Assembly (NCBI GenBank): GCA_934504065.1
Contig: CAKSVQ010000022.1
Span: forward strand, 1 to 23,762
DNA from: an uncultured Dysosmobacter sp.
GTDB lineage: Bacteria; Bacillota; Clostridia; Oscillospirales; Oscillospiraceae
Reading direction: 5' to 3'
DNA: 23,762 nucleotides
The translations under genes and the position numbers were made by a program. Below are positions 7,675 to 14,008 of this stretch, piece by piece. The stretch's first letter is position 1; each line of letters opens with the position of its first letter. The notes below the pieces were generated by a model. That model had not been told where the DNA came from and ran no database searches. It was given only the letters and a program-made list of their open reading frames with translations.

Positions 7675-8469
7675 TCAATACATCGCCGTTCTCGGCTTTC
7701 CGCTGCCGTCCTTTTCCTCGATCTCCTCCGGGATGAAGAGCCGCTTTTTCCGCCAGCTTTCCAGAATACCGTGGCAGTAGTTCCAGTTCAGCCTGCCGCA
7801 GTGGAGCATGGTCCGATCGTAGGCCATTTCGATGCTCTCCGGGGGAAAGCCCCAGTCCAGCCAACAGGTGATATATTTTTCGTCCGTGGCGGACCAGCGG
7901 TCCACTGGCCGCTGCATCCGCTGGCGGACCTCCCGCACCGTCTGCTCCCGAAGGCCCGCGCGATACACGGCGGCCACGGCGTCCTCCCGGGTGCGGACGC
8001 CCAGATGCGCCCACTCCAGCCCCACCTTTTCCACCCGCTTTGCCGAGGGCCGGGGTTCCCCCCGGAGCACGGCCTCGTCATAGCACTGCGCCGCCAGCAG
8101 CTCGATGGCCTCCGGCGACATGGCGTGGAAGTCGTAGAGCTCCGTCAGTGCGCTGAGGTCCTGGGTGGGCAGGCGGCGGCCCACCGCCCGCTCCACGGTG
8201 TGGACGCTGCGGGCAAAGGCCGGATCGGCGTCCATCCGCTGCCGGATCTCCGGCAGGCCGTATTTCCTGCGCTGATTTCCGGGTCTTGGCAACACGGCCG
8301 CGGACGGGCGCAGGATGTCCGCGCTCACCAAAGTCTCCATGGCCTGCGCGATCCTGCGACGGTCCCAGTCCAATTCTCTGCCGCAGAAATAGGGAGAGAC
8401 CTCCCCCCCATGGTGCAAAATGGCCTGATACAGCGCCGCGGCGTCACCTTCCAGCGGTTTTAACAGCAT
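7675..8469 (-). CDS. DnaD-domain protein (replication initiation / primosome type)
   Basis: A 264-residue protein. The N-terminal ~75 residues look like a winged helix (DAAALYQAILHHGGEVSP to VSADILRP). The middle part (~115-180, DLSALTELYDF to VGLEWAHLGVRT) and C-terminal part (~215-250, YITCWLDWGFPPESIEMAYDRT then LNWNYCHGILESW) are the DnaD/DnaB-like domain used in Firmicute helicase loading and also found in phage and plasmid replication proteins. The start at 8467-8469 has a GGAGGGGGGGAG ribosome site; an in-frame ATG at 8514 lacks one. It is transcribed away from the par/rep module that begins ~260 bp further right and ends at the shared terminator. Whether it is the cellular DnaD or a replicon-specific version cannot be told here. 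Confidence 0.85.
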   Translation of the reverse strand: MLLKPLEGDAAALYQAILHHGGEVSPYFCGRELDWDRRRIAQAMETLVSADILRPSAAVLPRPGNQRRKYGLPEIRQRMDADPAFARSVHTVERAVGRRLPTQDLSALTELYDFHAMSPEAIELLAAQCYDEAVLRGEPRPSAKRVEKVGLEWAHLGVRTREDAVAAVYRAGLREQTVREVRQRMQRPVDRWSATDEKYITCWLDWGFPPESIEMAYDRTMLHCGRLNWNYCHGILESWRKKRLFIPEEIEEKDGSGKPRTAMY

Positions 8470-8729
8470 GGTCTCTCCCCCCCTCCTAATCGTTCTGCTG
8501 ACAGTATACAACAACGCGGGGAAATTTTCGATGGTTTTTTCCGCGCCGAGGGATTCTTTTTTTGATTTTTGTGACGGCTGGATTTTCGCTTGTTAATTTT
8601 TTAACTTTATCGATTATGTTCCTCTTTTTTTATGGATGACAGCATCCGACAGGAAGTTTTTGCCGTCAGATGGTATGATCAGGCAGTAAGAGCGTCTTAT
8701 TTTTTTGTTCGGAGATAAGAAATCGCGAA

Positions 8730-8848
8730 TTTACAGGGACCATCTCATTTGGGTTTGGCATCCTGTGGACGCAGTTTATAGGGACCGTGTCATTTGGTTT
8801 TAACCGTCCGGCAGGGCACATTTACAGGGTCCATGTCATTTGGGTTTT
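8730..8848 (+). repeat. Three direct repeats (R1-R3) spaced 45-46 bp, upstream of parA
   Basis: Repeats start at 8730, 8775 and 8821. The consensus is TTTACAGGGACC followed by RTSTCATTTGGG and a short T run. R2 differs by TATAGG and one missing G; R3 by GGGTCC. The spacing is about four helical turns. A fourth copy in the same orientation lies beyond the par operon at 11500-11528. Likely a protein binding array, perhaps the ParB or RHH-protein centromere; the binder is not known. Confidence 0.8.
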
Positions 8849-8900
8849 GCAAAACAGGAGACCGGGAGGCGAAAGTATGCATATTCCGGTTTTCATCAGA

Positions 8901-8917
8901 AAAATCCCCGTGATTTT
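8901..8917. promoter_or_regulatory. Inverted repeat upstream of the parA promoter
   Basis: AAAATC and GATTTT flank a CCCGT centre, 12 bp before the -35 element. Similar CCCGTGA-centred sites occur at 12076-12090 and 13945-13960. A possible operator; inferred from position only. Confidence 0.35.
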
Positions 8918-8928
8918 TCCACTTCATA

Positions 8929-8958
8929 TTGACATCTCCCGCAAAAAACGGCTATAAT
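8929..8958 (+). promoter_or_regulatory. Consensus sigma-A promoter of the par operon
   Basis: TTGACA (8929-8934), 18-bp spacer, TATAAT (8953-8958). Both hexamers are perfect. Transcription should begin near 8965, ~50 bases before the parA start, which has GGAGG at 9004-9008. Confidence 0.9.
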
Positions 8959-9014
8959 GACAGCAGGAAACAACCACTGCGCGGTGGGAAAAACGCGCAA
9001 AATGGAGGCTTTTT

Positions 9015-9836
9015 ATGGCTCTGATCCTGACGACCGCCATTGAAAAGGGCGGCACTGGCAAAACCACCACGGTGGTGAATCTGGCGGCATTGATAGCCGC
9101 CGAGGGAAAACGGGTCCTGGTCGTGGACATGGACCAGCAGGCCAACACCACGTACATGCTGACCCAGCACAAAAAGGCGGAAAACTTTTACAAGGGCCAC
9201 GGGCTGGTCAACATGCTGATGAACTTTGACCTGAACGAAATGGACCTGAAGCCCTACATCCATGAGACCACTGTGTCGGGCGTGCACATTTTGCCCAGCA
9301 CCGCCCAAACCCCCCGGGCCGTCCACCAGCTGGACCTGCTTGCAGACGAGTACAAGCTGAAAAATTACACGTTTTTGATCCACTGTCTAGCTAACGTCAA
9401 CGACGACTATGATTTTATCGTCATCGACACGCCGCCCGCCCGGGACAATCTCACCATGAGCGCCCTGTTCTGCGCCGACGAGGTTTTGATCCCCGTCCGG
9501 TGCGACAACTTCTCGCTGGAGGGCTTTGAGACCACCATGGCCATGATTTTGGATCTGGAAAACCGGGAAGATGTGCAAATCGACATTCTGGGCGTGATTC
9601 TGACGCAGGTGGAGCGGACAGCCGCCGTGAATCTGGTGCGCCAGATGTTTGAGGAAAACCCGGAATATGCCGAAGTCCTCTTCAAAACCGGCATCCGCAA
9701 GGGCAGCGCCGTGCCGGAGAGCACCATTGCCGCCGTGCCTGTGGTGCTTTACGCAAAAAAATCCAATCCCGCACAGGATTATACCCAGCTCTGGAGGGAG
9801 ATCAAACAGCGGCTGGCAGAAAAGGAGGGGGAATAA
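9015..9836 (+). CDS. parA: ParA-family partition ATPase
   Basis: A 273-residue Walker-type ATPase that drives segregation of a replicon by forming dynamic gradients on the nucleoid. It has the deviant Walker A motif KGGTGKTT (11-18) with the signature lysine at 11, DMDQQANTT (~38), and Walker B with DFIVIDTPPARDNL near 138. Length and layout are those of plasmid type ParA without an N-terminal DNA-binding domain (type Ib or chromosomal Soj-like), so the operon is probably repressed by another protein, such as the small third gene. The stop overlaps the parB start as TAATG. A perfect sigma-A promoter and three repeats lie just upstream. Confidence 0.95.
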   Translation: MALILTTAIEKGGTGKTTTVVNLAALIAAEGKRVLVVDMDQQANTTYMLTQHKKAENFYKGHGLVNMLMNFDLNEMDLKPYIHETTVSGVHILPSTAQTPRAVHQLDLLADEYKLKNYTFLIHCLANVNDDYDFIVIDTPPARDNLTMSALFCADEVLIPVRCDNFSLEGFETTMAMILDLENREDVQIDILGVILTQVERTAAVNLVRQMFEENPEYAEVLFKTGIRKGSAVPESTIAAVPVVLYAKKSNPAQDYTQLWREIKQRLAEKEGE

Positions 9837-10942
9837 TGGGAAAGCTGGACAAGCTGAAAAGCAAAATTCCACAGGGTTCGCAGGAGCTCTCCACCAAAAA
9901 TCACCTTGCCAAAACGGAAATTGCCATGTCTTTTCAGAATGAAGGCACGGAATTGAGCCGTATTCTTTTGAAAAACATTCAATTCAACCCCCACAATCTC
10001 TGGTCCCGGGATGATGATGACGAGAGTATCCAGCAGCTGGCGGACGCCATCGAGCGAAACGGCCTGCTGCACAACATCGTGGTGAGCCAGCGGGAGGACG
10101 GCACGTATCTGCTGCTCTCCGGCGAGCGCCGGGTAAAGGCCCTGCGCCTGCTGCAAAAAAAGGAGCAGGAAAGCGACCCCACCGGAAAGCGGCCCCGCAA
10201 GTGGGACCGGGTGCAGGCCCAGACCTACACCGGGCTGGACGAGCTGTCCGAGCTCATCATTCTGGACGAGGCCAATATCATGGTGCGGGGCCTTTCCGGG
10301 GACGCCAAGACGCTGCAAGCCTGCATTTCCCGCTATCTGGACAATTTACAGGCCAAATTTCACGTGGATCGGGCCGCGGCCGAGGCCTATTTCAAGTCCC
10401 GCACCCAGATGACGGACTCCACTGCCCAGCGGTACACCCAGTTTGACAAGGAATTGATCGACGACGTGAAGGCCTTTTTCCAAAACGGCACCATTTCCCA
10501 CGGGCAGGCGCTGTCCCTGTGCCCGCTGACTGACGCGGAGCAGGCGCTTTACGTGCAGGCTGTCAATCGGGCCATCCAGCTGGCAGGGGGAGACAAGGTA
10601 CTGGCCCGGACCTACATCACCCGCGTCACGGACCGGGCCGCGCAGGCTACCCGCATGACTAGCGGCCGGGACGAAGAGCTCTCCCGCCTGATGGAGACCA
10701 TCGTCACGCCCATCCACGCCGCCCCCACCGGGGATGTGGCCGTCCGCACCCAGAAGGCCACTTTGATCCGGAAGTACGACAAGGTCGCCTTTGACCTCTC
10801 GAAGATCACCGCCAGCAAGCGGCGGCTGAACTCCCTGCGGAAAATGGATGCCGCCGACGGGGACGGCTCCATTGTGGAGTGCCTTGACAAGCTGGCCCGG
10901 GAGGCCGCGGAACTGGCGGACCTCCTGCGGAGCGGGCAGTAA
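9836..10942 (+). CDS. parB: ParB-like partition protein
   Basis: A 368-residue ParB/Srx-fold protein expected to bind a centromere and stimulate ParA. The conserved region runs from about residue 40 (ILLKNIQFNPHNLW) through ESIQQLADAIERNGLLHNIVV to LLLSGERRVKALRLL near 92-105, which holds the GERR box that binds CTP in this family. A helical DNA-binding part follows (DSTAQRYTQFDKELIDDVKAFFQNGTISHGQALSL). The C-terminal ~100 residues (from RMTSGRDEELSRL) do not match a family I recognise. It overlaps parA by TAATG and has GGAGG seven bases before its start. No perfect parS is visible nearby; candidate sites are listed separately. Confidence 0.9.
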   Translation: MGKLDKLKSKIPQGSQELSTKNHLAKTEIAMSFQNEGTELSRILLKNIQFNPHNLWSRDDDDESIQQLADAIERNGLLHNIVVSQREDGTYLLLSGERRVKALRLLQKKEQESDPTGKRPRKWDRVQAQTYTGLDELSELIILDEANIMVRGLSGDAKTLQACISRYLDNLQAKFHVDRAAAEAYFKSRTQMTDSTAQRYTQFDKELIDDVKAFFQNGTISHGQALSLCPLTDAEQALYVQAVNRAIQLAGGDKVLARTYITRVTDRAAQATRMTSGRDEELSRLMETIVTPIHAAPTGDVAVRTQKATLIRKYDKVAFDLSKITASKRRLNSLRKMDAADGDGSIVECLDKLAREAAELADLLRSGQ

Positions 10943-11304
10943 TGGCCCGGCCCAGAGGCCCGGAGCAGCGCGCCCCTGTGAAAATGCGGGTGAATGTGGG
11001 CCTGATGGAGCGGCTGGAAGCGCTGGCAAAGGACCGCGGGTGCTCCGTGCCTAAGCTGCTCTCCCGCATCATGGAGGAAACGGTGACGGAGCTGCCGCCG
11101 GATTATCAGCTGCACGAAATGACAGATGTCTACACCCTGACCAAAAACCACGCCCTGCACCTCAGCGGCGGGCGCATGAATGTATATCTGTTGCCGGGGA
11201 CACAGGGGGCCATGGTGGAGTTGGCCCGACAGAGGAACGCATCCATCGGCGCCATCCGCACCAGCTTTCTGCTGGACTATCTGGACGCAAGAGGAATGCT
11301 TTAA
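10942..11304 (+). CDS. Small ribbon-helix-helix-like protein, third gene of the par operon
   Basis: A 120-residue basic protein. Residues ~13-48 (VKMRVNVGLMERLEALAKD then CSVPKLLSRIMEETV) have the beta-helix-turn-helix pattern of a CopG/Arc-type ribbon-helix-helix domain. A second stretch with the same pattern occurs at the C-terminus (MNVYLLPGTQGAMVELARQ then ASIGAIRTSFLLDYL), so it may hold two such units in one chain. It overlaps parB by TAATG and is followed at once by a terminator, which makes it the last gene of the operon. A role as operon repressor or centromere-binding protein is inferred; I do not recognise a named family. Confidence 0.75.
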   Translation: MARPRGPEQRAPVKMRVNVGLMERLEALAKDRGCSVPKLLSRIMEETVTELPPDYQLHEMTDVYTLTKNHALHLSGGRMNVYLLPGTQGAMVELARQRNASIGAIRTSFLLDYLDARGML

Positions 11305-11337
11305 AAAAGGAGCGCCTGACAGGGGCGCTCCTTTTTT
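11303..11337 (+). terminator. Terminator of the par operon
   Basis: GGAGCGCC (11309-11316) pairs with GGCGCTCC (11324-11331) across seven bases, flanked by six A and six T. It overlaps the end of the last par gene. Confidence 0.92.
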
Positions 11338-11499
11338 CGTTAGACAGGTGACTCCATCACTTATCTGACGTAGATACGCTTTGCCCTGTGTCTCGCATCT
11401 GTCGCGGCAGAAAATGGTTTTCCATTCTTCTCCGTCTTCAGATGCAAAACTCTGCGATGTCTTTTTCATGAGCCAATACGTGCGCCTTATAAGCAGCTA

Positions 11500-11528
11500 T
11501 TTACAGGGACCGTCTCATTTGGGTTTTA
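11500..11528 (+). repeat. Fourth copy (R4) of the par-flanking repeat
   Basis: TTTACAGGGACC, then GTCTCATTTGGGTTTTA, nearly identical to R1-R3 (8730-8848) and in the same orientation. It lies ~160 bp after the par terminator and ~215 bp before the first iteron, so the repeats bracket the par operon. Confidence 0.85.
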
Positions 11529-11645
11529 TATTGGCATGGAGTACAGATGTTCGGAGCAGTTGGCAGAAATAGAACAGATGTTCGCACCTTGTGATAAAAG
11601 TGTACTCCAAAATAAAAAAAATCTTCTCTTTCAAACCAGCCCGAT

Positions 11646-11679
11646 CGACTGCGGCCCCATAGGGCCGTCAGTCGGTTTT
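11646..11679 (+). terminator. Terminator-like hairpin before the AT-rich region
   Basis: CGACTGCGGCCC (11646-11657) pairs with GGGCCGTCAGTCG (11662-11674) with one bulged base and a CATA loop; TTTT follows at 11676. It could insulate the origin from transcription arriving from the par side. Confidence 0.5.
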
Positions 11680-11693
11680 CCTACTTTTAGAAG

Positions 11694-11732
11694 ACTTTTT
11701 GTATTTTATTATTTTTATTTAATATGTATTAT
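11694..11732. other. AT-rich stretch, candidate DNA unwinding element
   Basis: A run of almost only A and T (for example TATTTTATTATTTTTATTTA) directly left of the first iteron block. In iteron origins the AT-rich unwinding element normally lies beside the iterons, so the position fits. No canonical DnaA box was found near it by eye. Confidence 0.6.
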
Positions 11733-11742
11733 CCCCCTTAAA

Positions 11743-11889
11743 ACGAGGTTTGTATCTCGTTGGTACGAGGTTTGTATCGTAGATAGACGAGGGCTTTATC
11801 TCTATGAAACGAGGTTTGTATCTTTTGATACGAGGTCTTGATCTCTCATAAGGATCGACATTCGCCGTGATTTACGAGGTCTGGGTCAC
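11743..11889 (+). repeat. Iteron block A: 16-bp iterons with 22-bp period
   Basis: Copies of ACGAGGTTTGTATCTC or variants start at 11743, 11765, 11787, 11809 and 11830, then 11874. The steps are 22, 22, 22, 21 and 44, that is two helical turns each with one unit skipped. The last copy (ACGAGGTCTGGGTCAC) is the most diverged. The spacing matches classical iterons bound by Rep_3-type initiators. Confidence 0.92.
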
Positions 11890-12016
11890 GATTTGACTAC
11901 TGAAAATATACCCCAAAAACGGGAACTTTATACAGGAAAACAGCACAAAAAGAGTGAACTATTTCCCTGTTTCAGGACAATTCCAAGGTGCTATGATAAG
12001 GGTGCGCCGATGATAT

Positions 12017-12032
12017 GCGAGGTTTTGATCTT
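12017..12032 (+). repeat. Isolated iteron copy
   Basis: GCGAGGTTTTGATCTT, a variant with TTTTGAT instead of TTTGTAT at its centre. It lies between blocks A and B in the same orientation. Confidence 0.65.
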
Positions 12033-12111
12033 TTCATGAAAATTGTTCTGCCCACGAAGAGCGTCGCGGGGCAGGATTTTCCCGTGAATCATGCCATCAA
12101 AGGAAGGATGT

Positions 12112-12307
12112 ACGAGGTCTGTATCTCAATCAATCGTTCCATATATGGTATGATGTACGAGGTTTGTATCTCAAACATTCGTTCCATATGTGGAACGATA
12201 TACGAGGTCTGTATCTCGAATGATCGTGCCATCAATGGAACGATATACGAGGTTTGTATCTCAATCGATCCTTCCATATGTGGTATGATATACGAGGTTT
12301 ATATCTC
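12112..12307 (+). repeat. Iteron block B: five iterons with exact 45-bp period
   Basis: Copies start at 12112, 12157, 12202, 12247 and 12292, exactly 45 bp apart. Each is ACGAGGTYTGTATCTC (the last has TTATATC). Spacers carry a second, palindromic motif such as TTCCATATGTGGAA and end in GATA. A reading frame over this block translates into a repeated YEVCIS motif, which is a by-product of the 45-bp (15-codon) period. Confidence 0.93.
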
Positions 12308-12395
12308 TCCGGGCGTTCATCAGGCGCGCAAATCCTGCCATTTCTGCCGGGAACGGCGCCGATAAGACGGCGGAAAAGGGAGCGGCGCAGCCCTT

Positions 12396-12817
12396 GAGAT
12401 CAAAACCTCGTAAATAGAAATGATGGAAAACTGCACAAATTCATATAACGAATGTCGGCACATATTACAAAAATCCACCAAGATCTTGGGACTTTTACCT
12501 GCCGCTATGCGGAGAGAGGAGGTCCGCAGGCGGGAAAGAACGGGCGCCGGGCAGGAAAAGAGAGAAATCCACACGAAAGGAAAACTCCTTTACAGAGAAG
12601 AAAAATCCGTACATTTTCAAAAAAACAGTGGGACAAACCTGTCAGAAGAGAGATACAAACCTCGTAAATCGGCGGATCTTGTGACATTCACCTCGTAAAT
12701 CGTTCAAAAAACCAAGTACAACGTCTATCAAACGATCAAAACCTCGTAAATAAAAACAGGGCGGCTTTCGGAGAGATCAAAACCTCGTAAATCGTCGAAG
12801 AGAGATATAAACCTCGT
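12396..12817 (-). repeat. Six inverted iterons upstream of the rep gene
   Basis: Reverse-complement copies (GAGATACAAACCTCGT or GAGATCAAAACCTCGT and variants) lie at 12396, 12650, 12681, 12732, 12773 and 12802. Most are followed by AAAT. Spacing is irregular, unlike blocks A and B. The last ends 58 bp before the rep -35 element, so they may serve initiator autorepression or handcuffing rather than opening. Confidence 0.85.
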
Positions 12818-12859
12818 AAATGAAAGGCGGGCTGTGGGCAGACACCGCCCGGACACGAA

Positions 12860-12903
12860 CTTCGAAAAACAAGGTTGACACTTTTTCGAAGATAGAATAT
12901 GAT
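12860..12903 (+). promoter_or_regulatory. rep promoter with operator-like inverted repeat over the -35
   Basis: TTGACA (12875-12880), 17-bp spacer, TATGAT (12898-12903). CTTCGAAAAA (12860-12869) and TTTTTCGAAG (12882-12891) form a 10-bp perfect inverted repeat that brackets the -35. Because transcription starts near 12910, the in-frame ATG at 12820 cannot be the start from this promoter. Confidence 0.85.
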
Positions 12904-12939
12904 AGAGAGACAAGCTGGAAAAAGGCGAAGGAGAAGAGC

Positions 12940-13911
12940 ATGGAAGAAAAAGAGACGCACTCTCCCGGCGGGGCCTCTGCCGGGCAGGCCAATTACACAC
13001 TGGTGCAGGAGGAGCGGCCTGCGCGGAGAGAGCGGACCGGAGAAAACGGCATCGCCATCCGTTACAGCAAGGATTTTAATATCGTGCAGGCCAACGAGCT
13101 GCTGCGCAGCAAGCAGTCGGACCTGACGCTGATGGAGTCGCGGCTGATCCGGCTGGCCATCTCCCAGATCATGAAGGGGGACAAGGACCTGCGGACCTAT
13201 CGGGTCAACGTGTCCCAACTGGCGGACTTTCTGGAGCTGCCCAAAACCAATGTCTACCGCTCCATGCAGGACATCAACATCAGCCTGATGCAGCGGGTCA
13301 TCTTCATCCGGGATAAGGAAGTGCCCACCCAGAAGGGCAAGCCCAACTACAAGATCCTGCACTGGCTCAGCAGCGTGGAGTATAAGGACGGGACGCTGAC
13401 CTACCGCCTCAGCGACGAGCTGAAGCCGTATCTCATCGGCCTGAGCGAGATGTTTACCCTCTACTCTTACGACAGCATCATCAAGCTGCCCACCAACTAT
13501 TCCATCCGCCTTTTCGAGCTGCTGACCAGCTGGGTGAATATCGTCATCAAGGGGGAGAACACTCCGGCGTTCCCGGATATCCCCACCGAGCCGGACGAGA
13601 TCGTGCTCTCCATCGAGTATCTGCGGGATTTCTTCGACTGCAACGATAAATATAAAAGCGCGGGGGACTTCATCCGCAACGTCATCGAGGTGAATCTGGG
13701 CTTTATCAATCAGGATACCAATCTGAAAGTCACCTATCGCAAGCATAAAAAGGGCCGCTCCATCACCCATGTGATCTTTAAATATGAGAACACGTGGAAC
13801 AACGACCCCAAGGCGGAGGAGCACAACCACCAGATGCTGGAGACCATCCGCAGCATCAAAAACGGCGAGCCTGCGCAGTTTGAAACGGATAAAGAGGTCA
13901 TTACATTCTAA
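12940..13911 (+). CDS. repA: Rep_3-type replication initiator protein
   Basis: A 323-residue plasmid-type initiator that would bind the iterons and open the origin. After a ~35-residue polar N-terminus, the Rep_3 (initiator replication protein) fold is clear: NIVQANELLRSKQSDLTLMESRLIRLAISQ-like opening, YRVNVSQLADFLELPKTNVYR, VIFIRDKEVPTQKGK, LHWLSSVEYKDGTL, LSDELKPYLIGL, SYDSIIKLPTNYSIRLFELL, IEYLRDFF, and a second winged helix ending VTYRKHKKGRSITHVIFKYE. The start at ATG 12940 has AAGGAG six bases upstream and lies 37 bp after the -10; a longer frame from 12820 would begin upstream of the promoter. It lies directly downstream of the iterons, as is usual. Confidence 0.92.
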   Translation: MEEKETHSPGGASAGQANYTLVQEERPARRERTGENGIAIRYSKDFNIVQANELLRSKQSDLTLMESRLIRLAISQIMKGDKDLRTYRVNVSQLADFLELPKTNVYRSMQDINISLMQRVIFIRDKEVPTQKGKPNYKILHWLSSVEYKDGTLTYRLSDELKPYLIGLSEMFTLYSYDSIIKLPTNYSIRLFELLTSWVNIVIKGENTPAFPDIPTEPDEIVLSIEYLRDFFDCNDKYKSAGDFIRNVIEVNLGFINQDTNLKVTYRKHKKGRSITHVIFKYENTWNNDPKAEEHNHQMLETIRSIKNGEPAQFETDKEVITF

Positions 13912-13944
13912 CCGGAAACGGCAAAAGATAAACAGGCCGGGGAA

Positions 13945-13960
13945 AGTTTCCCGTGAAAAC
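13945..13960. promoter_or_regulatory. parS-like site downstream of rep
   Basis: AGTTTCCCGTGAAAAC matches the core of the bacterial parS palindrome (GTTTCACGTGAAAC) at 12 of 14 bases. It lies between rep and the HAD gene. The two mismatches break the palindrome, so binding by ParB is only possible, not expected. Confidence 0.3.
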
Positions 13961-14008
13961 GCCATGGTATGGGAAGACCGTTCCAATGGGCGGTAAAGGA
14001 GCGAGGAT

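Larger units (their letters stand above)
8470..9014. other. 545-bp divergent non-coding region upstream of parA
   Basis: From left to right: an AT-rich stretch (about 8535-8640) that includes GTTAATTTTTTAAC (8592-8605), three direct repeats (8730-8848), a short inverted repeat (8901-8917), and a consensus promoter (8929-8958). No reading frame here resembles a protein. The combination suggests a control and DNA-binding region such as a centromere or part of an origin. Confidence 0.6.
11338..12939. other. 1.6-kb non-coding replication origin region
   Basis: No reading frame here looks like a protein; those that exist translate the repeats. The region contains repeat R4 (11500-11528), a terminator-like hairpin (11646-11674), an AT-rich stretch (11694-11732), iteron blocks A and B, inverted iterons, and the rep promoter with an operator-like inverted repeat. 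Stretches 11338-11499, 11890-12010 and 12420-12640 show nothing I can name. Confidence 0.75.

Noticed and set aside
8730..11528. IS21-like element ends
   Set aside because: All four repeats have the same orientation and enclose a par operon, not transposase genes; kept only as an alternative in the finding.
11536..11841. 101-residue frame before the iterons
   Set aside because: Runs through a hairpin, the AT-rich stretch and iterons; no ribosome site.
11743..12307. CRISPR array
   Set aside because: Repeats are 16 bp, partly at 22-bp steps, with spacers that are themselves repeated palindromes; no cas genes.
12015..12365. Reading frame with repeated YEVCIS motif
   Set aside because: It is the translation of the 45-bp iterons; no ribosome site and the opposite strand gives a similar repeated frame.
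12420..12698. 92-residue frame between iteron blocks
   Set aside because: Lacks family similarity, includes an inverted iteron, and its composition is that of non-coding DNA.
11338..12939. DnaA boxes in the origin region
   Set aside because: No TTATNCACA match was found by eye; partial matches such as TGTGGA are too short.
12820..12939. Longer N-terminus for the initiator protein from ATG 12820
   Set aside because: A near-consensus promoter lies downstream of this ATG, and ATG 12940 has a good ribosome site.
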